The translations under genes were made by a program, and so were the position numbers. From assembly GCA_948444865.1 (NCBI GenBank), contig CAOJVE010000010.1:1-33531 (forward strand): 33,531 bases of DNA. Direction: 5' to 3'. The stretch comes from an uncultured Lachnospiraceae bacterium. GTDB lineage: Bacteria; Bacillota; Clostridia; Lachnospirales; Lachnospiraceae. This document shows positions 24,512 through 32,635 of this stretch, piece by piece (the first letter of the stretch is position 1; each line of letters starts with the position of its first letter). The notes under the pieces are model-generated. The model ran no database searches. It was not told the origin of the DNA and worked only from the letters and a program-made list of their open reading frames with translations.

Positions 24512-25120
24512 ATGGAGCGACCCAACAGAGCTTTTCAGGAAATGCTGCTTCCGGCAAGAGAACGGCTGTATGGCCGGGACCCGGCGGACATCGCCCAGAA
24601 GTCCGGCGCCTTCTATGACTCGGCTTCAGGCCTGCTGACGGTTCCCAGCCTGCATCAGACCATTGCCGTGTCGTTCCCCGCGCTTTCCTGCGAACCCGCG
24701 CTGGAGAACTGGCATCACCTGCTGCTTTTCCATTATCTGGATATGGCGGATGGCTTTCCAGTCACGGAGCAGCTCATTCCTTTCGGCAATTTAAAAGACG
24801 GATTGATCCGCGGAACCAAGTTTGACCGCACTGTTGAGGCGGAGCTGGGCAAATTCCTGGCGGACAAAGAGCCTGCCAGGCTTAAGGATATCTGCGCGTC
24901 GCTGGGGGCGAAAATCGTGGATTCCAAGGCGGACTTTACCGCTGTGTTCCCGTTTTTCCCCCGCTATCCGATGACGCTGAACGTCTGGTTCGCGGACGAG
25001 GAGTTTGCTGCGGCCGGGAAGCTGCTGCTCTCCAAAAGCGCCGACCATTACCTGACCGTGGAGGACGCCGTGACTGCGGGGGACGTTTTGCTGAAGCTGC
25101 TCAACGCCCAAAGCTATTAA
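24512..25120 (+). CDS. DUF3786 family protein
   Basis: This 202-residue protein resembles the DUF3786 family found in anaerobes, often with corrinoid or metal-cluster genes. It has a central LLLFHYLDMADG segment, IPFGNLKDGLIRGTKFD, and the C-terminal FFPRYPMTLNVWFADEEFAAAGKLLLSKSADHYLTVEDAV. ATG 24512 is preferred over the tracked TTG 24506 because AGAGGG stands 7 nt before it. It lies 15 nt after the DUF134-NifX gene, so the two form an operon ending at the terminator. There is no known catalytic motif. Confidence 0.8.
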   Translation: MERPNRAFQEMLLPARERLYGRDPADIAQKSGAFYDSASGLLTVPSLHQTIAVSFPALSCEPALENWHHLLLFHYLDMADGFPVTEQLIPFGNLKDGLIRGTKFDRTVEAELGKFLADKEPARLKDICASLGAKIVDSKADFTAVFPFFPRYPMTLNVWFADEEFAAAGKLLLSKSADHYLTVEDAVTAGDVLLKLLNAQSY

Positions 25121-25127
25121 AAAATAC

Positions 25128-25168
25128 AAAAAAGACAGCCGGGTTTTCATTCCCTGGCTGTCTTTTTT
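25128..25168. terminator. Bidirectional intrinsic terminator
   Basis: AAAAAAGACAGCC and GGCTGTCTTTTTT form a 13-bp perfect stem with a 15-nt loop. The A and T tracts serve both strands. It closes the DUF3786 operon from the left and the mfd operon from the right. Confidence 0.93.
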
Positions 25169-25181
25169 ACTATCGCAATCA

Positions 25182-26366
25182 TCAGGAATCGGACTCTTCT
25201 AATTCCTCGTTCCCTTCAATCAGCAAATAAACATCTGTGCGGTACATTCCCTTTGAACAGGCTTCTTCGTGGTCGGCCACATAGATATCGATGCAGTTCT
25301 TCTTAATCCCGGAACCGCAGTCCTCCGCCACGTACACCTGGCCGTTGATGACCACTTTCGTGCCATAGGGAATCTGCTTGGGATACACGGCGATCGTGTG
25401 GTTCGTCACCGGAACGGCCCCGCTGGCCGTGGAGTTCATGCCGGAATAAGGCCCGCAGCAGATGCTGCACGCGCAGTAATGGGTAATCCGAAACTCTCCC
25501 AGCCTCTCTAATTTCGCCGTGGCGGACACGTTGACCGCTTCGCCCTCGTTTACAATAATCGCGTTGGCCGCTTCCGTGGAGTCCTGGAGGTTCTCCGTGA
25601 CTGCTTTGGCCCAGATGCTGTCGTCTCCTTCCGACGACGGGCCGATCACAGCTTCGCCTTCAAGCAGCGCGTCCGGCTCCTCAAGCTCCTGTTCGTTTTC
25701 CGATTCTGTGGCGGTTTCCTCGGGCTTTTCGGTTCCTTTTTCCCCGTCCTTCGGCTCCTCTTTGATCTCGGATAAAACCGAATTCTGCACAAAACCGGTC
25801 ACTTTTTTCCCGGAGTCGTTGGTATAGGAGATCTGGCTCCAGTTGTCGCTGCACATGCCCGTGCAGTCAACGCGGTCGCCCTCGGAGACTTCCCCCACGC
25901 TCAATCCGTCCCGAATGCCGGGAAAATTCAAAACCTCGGAGTCTTCCCGCACGGCCAGTTTCTCATTCATTTTTTTGATCAGCGGGTCCGTGGATAAATA
26001 ATAGGATTCCGCATAGCCGTATGCCTTTTTGCCGTCTTCTTCGATGACCAGTTTGCTCCAGCCGTTGTCACACAGACCCACCCGTTTCACCAGGGCCCCG
26101 AAGGGGACGCTTTTGATAGAGGTTGCGTCTATATTGGGATGTTCACGGATCTTCAGGGAAGCGCTGGAACTGTATGCCTCCCCGGTGAGAGCGACCATTT
26201 TGCCTTTGTTTCCTTTTCCGTCCTCAAAATACTGGATCACGGCCGGCGTGCCTTTGGCCTCTATTTTATTGATGGCGGCCTTATAATCCAGCGTGGCGGC
26301 TTTCACCCCCGCCGGACATACGATCGCAAGAGAAACGGTCAGCATAACCGCTAAAATTTTCTTCAC
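25182..26366 (-). CDS. Secreted SH3 - 3D domain protein (cell-wall associated)
   Basis: This 394-residue protein begins, from GTG 26366, VKKILAVMLTVSLAIVCPAG, a signal peptide with likely cleavage near VKAATLDYKAA. Residues about 55-125 and 135-200 resemble two bacterial SH3 repeats (LKIREHPNIDATSI; YGYAESYYL). An acidic linker with EEPK/ESENEQ-like runs spans about 205-285. The C-terminal 3D domain (FRITHYCACSICCG, IPYGTKVVING, AEDCGSGIKKNCIDIYV) is the double-psi barrel of Rpf/MltA-like muralytic proteins with its conserved aspartates. The GTG start is chosen because AAAGGAG lies 6 nt before it; the tracked TTG lies ahead of that site. It probably acts on peptidoglycan outside the cell. Confidence 0.88.
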   Translation of the reverse strand: MKKILAVMLTVSLAIVCPAGVKAATLDYKAAINKIEAKGTPAVIQYFEDGKGNKGKMVALTGEAYSSSASLKIREHPNIDATSIKSVPFGALVKRVGLCDNGWSKLVIEEDGKKAYGYAESYYLSTDPLIKKMNEKLAVREDSEVLNFPGIRDGLSVGEVSEGDRVDCTGMCSDNWSQISYTNDSGKKVTGFVQNSVLSEIKEEPKDGEKGTEKPEETATESENEQELEEPDALLEGEAVIGPSSEGDDSIWAKAVTENLQDSTEAANAIIVNEGEAVNVSATAKLERLGEFRITHYCACSICCGPYSGMNSTASGAVPVTNHTIAVYPKQIPYGTKVVINGQVYVAEDCGSGIKKNCIDIYVADHEEACSKGMYRTDVYLLIEGNEELEESDS

Positions 26367-26402
26367 CCTGCACTCCTTTCTTCCCAACTGTATTGTCTGT
26401 CT

Positions 26403-27671
26403 CTATTTCTCAGCGTCTTCCTCTGCAGCTTCTGATTCCTCTTCGGCGTCATCCGGGCTTTCTTCTGCATCGGGCGCTTCCTCTTCCCCGGCTGACTCTT
26501 CCTGCGCTTCGCCGTCTTCCTCATTTTGCGAAACCGCGTCCTCTTCGGCCGCCTCTTCTGTCTCTTCCTCCTTTGGCTCTTCCTGTTTTAGGCTAAACTT
26601 CCGGTTGGCCGTCACTTTCAGCGTCTTGATGACTTTCTTGTCCACCTGGATGTCCGCCTCTTCTTTCCAGTCTTCTATGATGCCGTCGTACATGTCCTGT
26701 TTGCGCTCTTCGATGATGGAGTCCTTTTCTTCTTCGGTGGCTTCCTCGTCAAAGGCTTTCTCCAGCCGAACCACATAGTAGGCGCCGTCTTCTTCCACCA
26801 GCTCGCCGGCAACCTCGCCGTCCGCCAGGTCTTTTACAACGTCCTGCACCGCCTGGGGAACGCCGCCGATGTTGTTGTCTTCGTCCTCGTCATCCTTTTT
26901 CTCAGGAGGGTTGGCCGTGAAATGCGTCTCTGTGGCGGATAAAGACTCGTCCACGTCTTTTGCAATGGCGTCCATGTCCGCGTCTGCCGTGGCCAATACT
27001 TCATCCAGGATCTGCTGGGCTTTCTCCTTGGGATCGACTTTCTTCTGCTCATCTTCGCTGACGATCTCTTCTGCCTGCTCTTCGTCTTCCGATTCCCCTT
27101 CCACGCGCACATAGGTGACCGTGGTCTGCTGCGCCTCGTCGTCGCTGACCTTATCGTCCACGTCCGCTACCATGGGGTCGAACATCTTCTTCTCATAGGT
27201 CTGCAGCTCCAGCACGGTCTCGATATCCGCCTGGGACGCCGCCAGCCGCTCCAGCGTCTCCGCGGAATTGGCCTCTATAAACTGTTTGGCGGCTTCTGTA
27301 ATCTTTTTCTGTTCTTTTTTCGTAATCTTTACGTCGTAGTCCTTGGCCTTCTCTCTGAGCAGGTACATCGTCTCGATCTGCTCCAGCACGTCGTCCCGGG
27401 CGGATTCCCCGTAAGTCTCCCCGGTCTTCTCGTCGGCCACCTGGTCCCACAGGCCGTCGTTGGCGCCGCCGAAATACATATCGTACATGGCCTGGGTCTG
27501 GGCCTGCTGGTAGCGGGTCATGAAGCTGACCACGCCGAGAGGCGCCTTCTCCCCGTTGATGGTGACCGCCACGCTGGCGCCGTCCATCTTATCGGAACAG
27601 CCGGTCAGCCCTGTGGCCGCCAGTGCGCCCGCCAGACATCCCAGCGCAATTTTCTTCTTTATATATTTCAT
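26403..27671 (-). CDS. PrsA/SurA-like lipoprotein foldase
   Basis: This 422-residue extracytoplasmic lipoprotein has the signal MKYIKKKIALGCLAGALAA and lipobox LTGC. Residues about 35-160 form a SurA-like helical N-domain. Residues about 160-340 hold a PPIase-like region (VTYVRVEGES, GGVPQAVQDVVKDLADGEVAG, ENGAYYVVRLEK-type end) interrupted by an acidic/lysine-rich insert. The last 50 residues are almost all Glu/Asp/Ala. ATG 27671 follows GGGAGG; the tracked earlier start lies ahead of that site. Genes of this type commonly follow mfd in Clostridia. It would help fold secreted proteins at the membrane surface. Whether the parvulin active site is functional is unclear. Confidence 0.85.
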   Translation of the reverse strand: MKYIKKKIALGCLAGALAATGLTGCSDKMDGASVAVTINGEKAPLGVVSFMTRYQQAQTQAMYDMYFGGANDGLWDQVADEKTGETYGESARDDVLEQIETMYLLREKAKDYDVKITKKEQKKITEAAKQFIEANSAETLERLAASQADIETVLELQTYEKKMFDPMVADVDDKVSDDEAQQTTVTYVRVEGESEDEEQAEEIVSEDEQKKVDPKEKAQQILDEVLATADADMDAIAKDVDESLSATETHFTANPPEKKDDEDEDNNIGGVPQAVQDVVKDLADGEVAGELVEEDGAYYVVRLEKAFDEEATEEEKDSIIEERKQDMYDGIIEDWKEEADIQVDKKVIKTLKVTANRKFSLKQEEPKEEETEEAAEEDAVSQNEEDGEAQEESAGEEEAPDAEESPDDAEEESEAAEEDAEK

Positions 27672-27706
27672 AAAATAATTTCCTCCCGTGTCATATGATA
27701 TATATG

Positions 27707-27735
27707 AGTATATACTTTTTTTCTTCACGAAGCAA
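27707..27735 (-). promoter_or_regulatory. Weak candidate promoter before the foldase gene
   Basis: TTGCTT (27730-27735), 17 bp, and TATACT (27707-27712) on the minus strand lie partly in the mfd-foldase gap. The -35 is poor, so it may only supplement readthrough from mfd. Confidence 0.3.
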
Positions 27736-27741
27736 GAAGAT

Positions 27742-30700
27742 TTACGGAAATATGAAATTTTTCAAATCTGCCAAAAACTGTTCCACCTCGTCCGCCGCCT
27801 TTTTCTCGATCTTCAGAATCGTACACGGCTTTTTGCCACCGGGAAACTTAAGCTTCCTGCCGTATTTTTCCTTTAGCTTAACAATTCCCTGGGCCTCCAT
27901 CGGCACGGAGTCAACCACGGTGAACTTCACTTCTTTTCCCATCTGCTTGATCTCCGTCACATACACGCTATGGCCCAATGCCTTCAGATAGGCCAGGGAA
28001 AGGAGATTCAGCACCGTCCGGGGCGGCTCGCCGAACCGGTCCATCAGCTCTTCCAACATGTCGTCCTGCTCTTCCTTGCTGGAAATCCCCGCAATCCGTT
28101 TGTAGAAATTCAGTTTGTGCAGCTCGTTTGAAATATACGTATCCGGGATAAAGGCATCCATATTCAGGTCGATAGCCGTCTCGAAGCTCTCCACCGTATG
28201 TATGCCTTTGGCCTCTTTTACCGCTTCGCTTAGCATTTTGCAATACAGGTCATAGCCCACCGTCAGCATGTGCCCGTGCTGGTCCGCGCCCAAAAGATTT
28301 CCCGCGCCGCGCAGCTCCAGGTCGCGCATGGCAATCTTGAATCCGCTGCCCAGATCCGTGTATTCCTGGATGGCGGACAGCCTCTTTTCCGCCGTCTCCT
28401 TCAGCATGTGATTTCTCCGGTACATCAGGAAGGCATAGGCCGTCCGGTTGGACCGCCCGATGCGCCCGCGAAGCTGGTAGAGCTGGGATAAGCCGTACCG
28501 GTCGGAATCGTGGATAATCATGGTGTTCACGTTGGAAATGTCCAGCCCCGTCTCAATGATGGTGGTGGACACCAACACGTCCACGTCCCCGTTTATGAAT
28601 CCGTACATGATTTTCTCCAGCTGCCGCTCGCTCATCTGGCCGTGGGCGTAGGCCACCTGGGCGTCCGGCGCCAGATGAGCCACCCGGCCCGCCATGTCCG
28701 CGATGTCGGTGACCCGGTTGTACACGTAATATACCTGGCCGCCCCGGTTCAGCTCCCGCTGGATGGCTTCCCGCACCGTCTCCTCGTCAAATTCCATCAC
28801 GTAGGTCTGGATGGGCATCCGGTCCATGGGCGGCTCCTCCAGCACCGACATGTCCCGGATGCCGATGAGGCTCATGTGGAGGGTCCTGGGAATGGGCGTG
28901 GCGGTTAAGGTCAGCACATCCACGTTTTTCTTCAGCTGCTTAATCTTCTCTTTGTGGCGCACGCCGAACCGCTGCTCCTCGTCGATGACCAGAAGCCCTA
29001 AGTCTTTAAATTCCACGTCCTTGGACAAAAGCCTATGGGTGCCGATCACCACGTCCACCATGCCTTTTTTCAGCTCTTCCACCGTTTTTTTCTGGCGGCC
29101 GGCCGTGCGGAAGCGGCAGAGAAGGTCTATATTCACCGGAAAGTCCTTCATCCGCTGCACAAAGGTATTGTAATGCTGCTGGGCCAGAATGGTTGTGGGC
29201 ACCAGATAGGCCACCTGCTTTCCCTCCTGAATGGCTTTGAAAGCGGCCCGCAGGGCAATCTCCGTCTTCCCGTAGCCCACGTCCCCGCAGATCAGCCGGT
29301 CCATGACCTTGTGGCTTTCCATATCGCGCTTGGTGTCCTCGATAGCCTGTAGCTGGCCGTCGGTCTCCTCATAGGGAAACATTTCTTCAAATTCCCTCTG
29401 CCATACCGTATCCGGCCCGTAGGCGTAGCCATCCGTCTCCTGGCGGACGGCGTACAGCTCCACCAGCTCTTTGGCGATGTTCTGCACCGCGCCGCGGACT
29501 TTTGACTTGGTGCGGCTCCATTCGGGATGACCCAGCTTATTGAGCTTCACTTTCCCAACGTCGGCCCCGGCGTATTTCTGCAGCATATCCAGCTGGGTGG
29601 CCAGTATATACAGATTGCTGCCGCCCTGGTATTCCAGCTTGATGTAATCCTTGGAAACCCGGTCCACTTCCACTTTCTCGATTCCCCGGTAGATGCCCAG
29701 CCCATGATTTTCATGAACCACGTAATCCCCGATGGAGAGCTCGGCGAAATCCTGTATCCGCTGGCCGCTGTATTCCTTTTTCTTTTTCCGCTTCTTCTGC
29801 TTTCGGCCGAAAATATCCGTCTCGGCGATAACCGCAAACTGAATCAGCGGATACTCAAATCCCCGGCGCGCATGGCCGTAAGCCGCCATAATCTGCCCAG
29901 GCTCCAGGATTCGGTTCTCATCCTCGGAATAGAAGCTGCTAAGCCCTTGCTCCTGCAAATCCACAGCCAGCCTTTTGGCGCGGGTCCGGGAGCCGGACAG
30001 CAGCAACACCCGGTAGCCCTGTTTCTTCCATTCCTTTAAATCCTTCACCAGAAACTCAAAACTGTTGTTATAGGAGCTGATGGAGCGCACCGTAAGCGCG
30101 TATTTCCCCGTAATATTCCAGTCCCCCGGCTGGGGCTCGATGGCGGACAGGGCCAAGCAGCAGCGGCGGTTGAAGCCTTTGCAGACCTGGGAAAAACCGC
30201 ACAGCAGCTCTTCCCGAAGATTTTCGTAACCCTTCTCTTCCCGGTTGCGCATGCTGTTTTCAAATTCTTCCTCCAGGGACTGCCCCTTCTCCCGAATCCG
30301 GTTGGGTTCGTCCAGCACGAAAAGCGTCCGGTCCGCCGGAAAATAGTCCATGAACGTGACCATGTTCTCCCTGCGGTACCTCTCCGCCGCCGGGTAAATG
30401 ACGATTTCTTCCAGATTTTCCAGGGAACGCTGGCTCTGGACGTCGAAACTGCGGATGGAATCCACCTCGTCCCCCCACAGCTCAATCCGCCAGGGATTTT
30501 CCTCCGTCAGTGAGAAAACGTCCACAATGCCGCCCCGCACGGAGAACTGGCCGGAAATCTCCACCTGGCCCACCCGCTCGTAGCCAAGATAAGTCAAATC
30601 CTTCAGAAACTGCTCCAGATTCAGAGAACTGTCGTTTTGCAGATGAAGACGGCTGGCGGCAATTTCCTCCAGAGGCGTTAGGCGTTCCATGCAGCCTTCT

Positions 30701-31056
30701 ACGCTGGCAATCACCGTCACTTTCTTTTTCTCCAGAATGCCGCGGATTACCCGCATGCGCTGCTTGGTCAGCAAATTTCCCTGGATATCCGCATAGTAAA
30801 ATAACAAATCCTTAGCCGGATACAAAAAAGCGTCCGGCTGGTAAAAGCGGTAATCCTCGTAAAATTCTTTTGCTTTCTGATCATCCTCCGCCACCACCAG
30901 GCGGCAGTCATGCAAATCCGAAAGCCCGTATAACCAATGGGATTTCTGGGACTCCAGACATCCGGTCACCTGCAAAACCCCCTGATTGTTTTTCAAACTC
31001 TGACGAATTTGTTCATACTCGGCCAACCCCTCCAAAGGCTTCACAAACGCCTCCAT
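27742..31056 (-). CDS. mfd: Transcription-repair coupling factor
   Basis: This 1104-residue Mfd removes stalled RNA polymerase and recruits UvrA. Residues 1 to about 350 are the UvrB-like module (GGIVDVFSLTEENPWRIELWG). The RNAP-interacting CarD-like domain is near residue 440 (SIGDYVVHENHGLGIYRG). The RecG-type translocase follows, with Walker A GDVGYGKTEIALRA (about 590), DEEQRFGV (about 690), TATPIPRTLHMS and the Q-rich LYQLRGRIGRS. The TRCF C-terminal domain ends the protein. It is slightly short for the family (usually 1150-1180) but all modules are present. It lies 23 nt downstream of pth, a pairing frequent in Firmicutes. Confidence 0.97.
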   Translation of the reverse strand: MEAFVKPLEGLAEYEQIRQSLKNNQGVLQVTGCLESQKSHWLYGLSDLHDCRLVVAEDDQKAKEFYEDYRFYQPDAFLYPAKDLLFYYADIQGNLLTKQRMRVIRGILEKKKVTVIASVEGCMERLTPLEEIAASRLHLQNDSSLNLEQFLKDLTYLGYERVGQVEISGQFSVRGGIVDVFSLTEENPWRIELWGDEVDSIRSFDVQSQRSLENLEEIVIYPAAERYRRENMVTFMDYFPADRTLFVLDEPNRIREKGQSLEEEFENSMRNREEKGYENLREELLCGFSQVCKGFNRRCCLALSAIEPQPGDWNITGKYALTVRSISSYNNSFEFLVKDLKEWKKQGYRVLLLSGSRTRAKRLAVDLQEQGLSSFYSEDENRILEPGQIMAAYGHARRGFEYPLIQFAVIAETDIFGRKQKKRKKKKEYSGQRIQDFAELSIGDYVVHENHGLGIYRGIEKVEVDRVSKDYIKLEYQGGSNLYILATQLDMLQKYAGADVGKVKLNKLGHPEWSRTKSKVRGAVQNIAKELVELYAVRQETDGYAYGPDTVWQREFEEMFPYEETDGQLQAIEDTKRDMESHKVMDRLICGDVGYGKTEIALRAAFKAIQEGKQVAYLVPTTILAQQHYNTFVQRMKDFPVNIDLLCRFRTAGRQKKTVEELKKGMVDVVIGTHRLLSKDVEFKDLGLLVIDEEQRFGVRHKEKIKQLKKNVDVLTLTATPIPRTLHMSLIGIRDMSVLEEPPMDRMPIQTYVMEFDEETVREAIQRELNRGGQVYYVYNRVTDIADMAGRVAHLAPDAQVAYAHGQMSERQLEKIMYGFINGDVDVLVSTTIIETGLDISNVNTMIIHDSDRYGLSQLYQLRGRIGRSNRTAYAFLMYRRNHMLKETAEKRLSAIQEYTDLGSGFKIAMRDLELRGAGNLLGADQHGHMLTVGYDLYCKMLSEAVKEAKGIHTVESFETAIDLNMDAFIPDTYISNELHKLNFYKRIAGISSKEEQDDMLEELMDRFGEPPRTVLNLLSLAYLKALGHSVYVTEIKQMGKEVKFTVVDSVPMEAQGIVKLKEKYGRKLKFPGGKKPCTILKIEKKAADEVEQFLADLKNFIFP

Positions 31057-31079
31057 AATATTCCTACCGCCCCTCCCTT

Positions 31080-31649
31080 CTATGATTTACGGTTATACTG
31101 ATTCATGGCGGCGTCCGCTCCATCTTTCAGAATAAGCTCCACCGCGTCCGCCGCCCGCTGGATGGCCTCATCCACGTTCTCTCTTTCTTCCGCTGAAAAA
31201 CGGCTGAGCACATAATCCGCCAGATCCCAGCCGCTGGGCTTTTCGCCCACGCCGATTTTCACCCGCGTGAAGTTCTGGCCTCCCAGATGCCGGATAATAT
31301 CCTTCATGCCGTTGTGGCCTCCCGCGCTGCCCTTCTTGCGGATGCGTATCTGTCCCGGACTTAAGTCAATGTCGTCGTACAGCACAATCAGCTCTTTTTC
31401 CGGGTCGATTTTATAATAATCGCACATGGCCCGGATGGGCGCGCCGCTCAGATTCATATATAAAAGAGGCTTGAGCAGAACCACGCGCTCTGCGCCGATT
31501 CTGCCCTTGCCATACATCGCATCAAATTTCACCCCACAACCCGGGATTTGATGTCGGTCGATTAATGCATCCACCGCGTCAAATCCCATGTTGTGCCGGG
31601 TCGCTTCATATTTCCTGCCGGGATTCCCCAGCCCCGCTATCAAATACAT
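31080..31649 (-). CDS. pth: Peptidyl-tRNA hydrolase
   Basis: This 189-residue enzyme recycles peptidyl-tRNA. It starts MYLIAGLGNPGRKYEATRHN with the catalytic His19/Asn20. It also has YMNLSG, VLYDDIDLSPGQIRIRKKGSAGGHNGMKDI and FTRVKIGVGEKP. Length is normal. It lies 18 nt after the second GTPase gene and just before mfd, so it shares their transcript. Confidence 0.97.
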   Translation of the reverse strand: MYLIAGLGNPGRKYEATRHNMGFDAVDALIDRHQIPGCGVKFDAMYGKGRIGAERVVLLKPLLYMNLSGAPIRAMCDYYKIDPEKELIVLYDDIDLSPGQIRIRKKGSAGGHNGMKDIIRHLGGQNFTRVKIGVGEKPSGWDLADYVLSRFSAEERENVDEAIQRAADAVELILKDGADAAMNQYNRKS

Positions 31650-31667
31650 CTCGTCCGCTCAATTCCT

Positions 31668-32621
31668 CTAATTGAAATACACCATCTCTTCTTCCAACGG
31701 TTCACATAGCTTTGCCTGATGGGCGTAAAGCACCGGGCCTTCCCCATAATAGGCCGGCCTGTGTTCCACCGCCATTTTCGCCTGCACGTCCACCCAGGCG
31801 CCTTCTTCAAGCGCGGAGGCGTTGTCGCTCTTGCAGATGAAGCCGATAAACGTGGTGTCGTCGGCGCAGCAGGTCATGGCCATACGCCCCGGCACAAATT
31901 CCCCCTCGGGGAAATCCCCCGGCTTCAGCACTCTCGCCTTAAAATGCACCTCTTTGTCCTGGTACTTCATGGGATGCTCCATGGCATCCACATACCAAAG
32001 CCCGTAATCCTCCGGTGCGATTTCCACCACCGGTGCGTCCAGGTCAAAGGGCATCTCGCCCTCGAAAATATCGTCCAATTCCCCTTCTTCGTCCTCGAAA
32101 ATAATCTCCGCCCGCTGGTTCACCACTTTGATGCCTCTGCGGTAGGTGGCCAGCGGCTGTTCCAGGGAACTCCTGTTAAATAAAACCATGTCCGCGTGGC
32201 GCACCATTTCCATAAACAGGGACTTCATATTGTTCAGGTATGCGTCGAAGGTACTGCCGTCCACGATTGTGATGTGCTGCACGATACCCCAGCCTTTGGG
32301 CATCTGCATCTTTTCCAGATCGCTGACCAGCCACATGCCGTTGTACTCAATCAGCACACGGCCCGGATTGTGGCAGATTTCAAGAGCCGCCAGCCGCTCT
32401 GGCGTTAAATCCTCCAGCGACTCAATCACTTCCAGAACCGCGTTGGCGCCTTTTAAAAGCTCCGGCTCATATTCCTCTTCGCCTTCTTCGCAGAGAATCA
32501 CCAGGGTTTTCTCCGGCGACGCGAAATAATCCTGCTGCAGGGTGAATTTCAGAAAAGAACTCTTGCCGCTTTCCAGAAAGCCTGTAATCAAATATATAGG
32601 GACCCGGATTTCTTCTTCCAT
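31668..32621 (-). CDS. G3E (CobW-like) GTPase with C-terminal TIGR03943/DUF1980-like domain
   Basis: This 317-residue protein has a P-loop at the N-terminus (ITGFLESGKSSF, residues 13-21) and a G3E core to about residue 190. A C-terminal domain follows (VHFKARVLKPGDFPEG, GRMAMTCCADDTTFIGFICK) that resembles the TIGR03943/DUF1980 domain found with YcgR/YcgQ-type membrane partners. The CxCC metal motif of typical COG0523 proteins is not seen. The start ATG 32621 follows GGAGGCGTAAGCG and lies 14 nt after the His-rich partner. It probably acts in zinc or other transition-metal allocation; partner and metal are inferred. Confidence 0.8.
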   Translation of the reverse strand: MEEEIRVPIYLITGFLESGKSSFLKFTLQQDYFASPEKTLVILCEEGEEEYEPELLKGANAVLEVIESLEDLTPERLAALEICHNPGRVLIEYNGMWLVSDLEKMQMPKGWGIVQHITIVDGSTFDAYLNNMKSLFMEMVRHADMVLFNRSSLEQPLATYRRGIKVVNQRAEIIFEDEEGELDDIFEGEMPFDLDAPVVEIAPEDYGLWYVDAMEHPMKYQDKEVHFKARVLKPGDFPEGEFVPGRMAMTCCADDTTFIGFICKSDNASALEEGAWVDVQAKMAVEHRPAYYGEGPVLYAHQAKLCEPLEEEMVYFN

Positions 32622-32635
32622 CGCTTACGCCTCCC

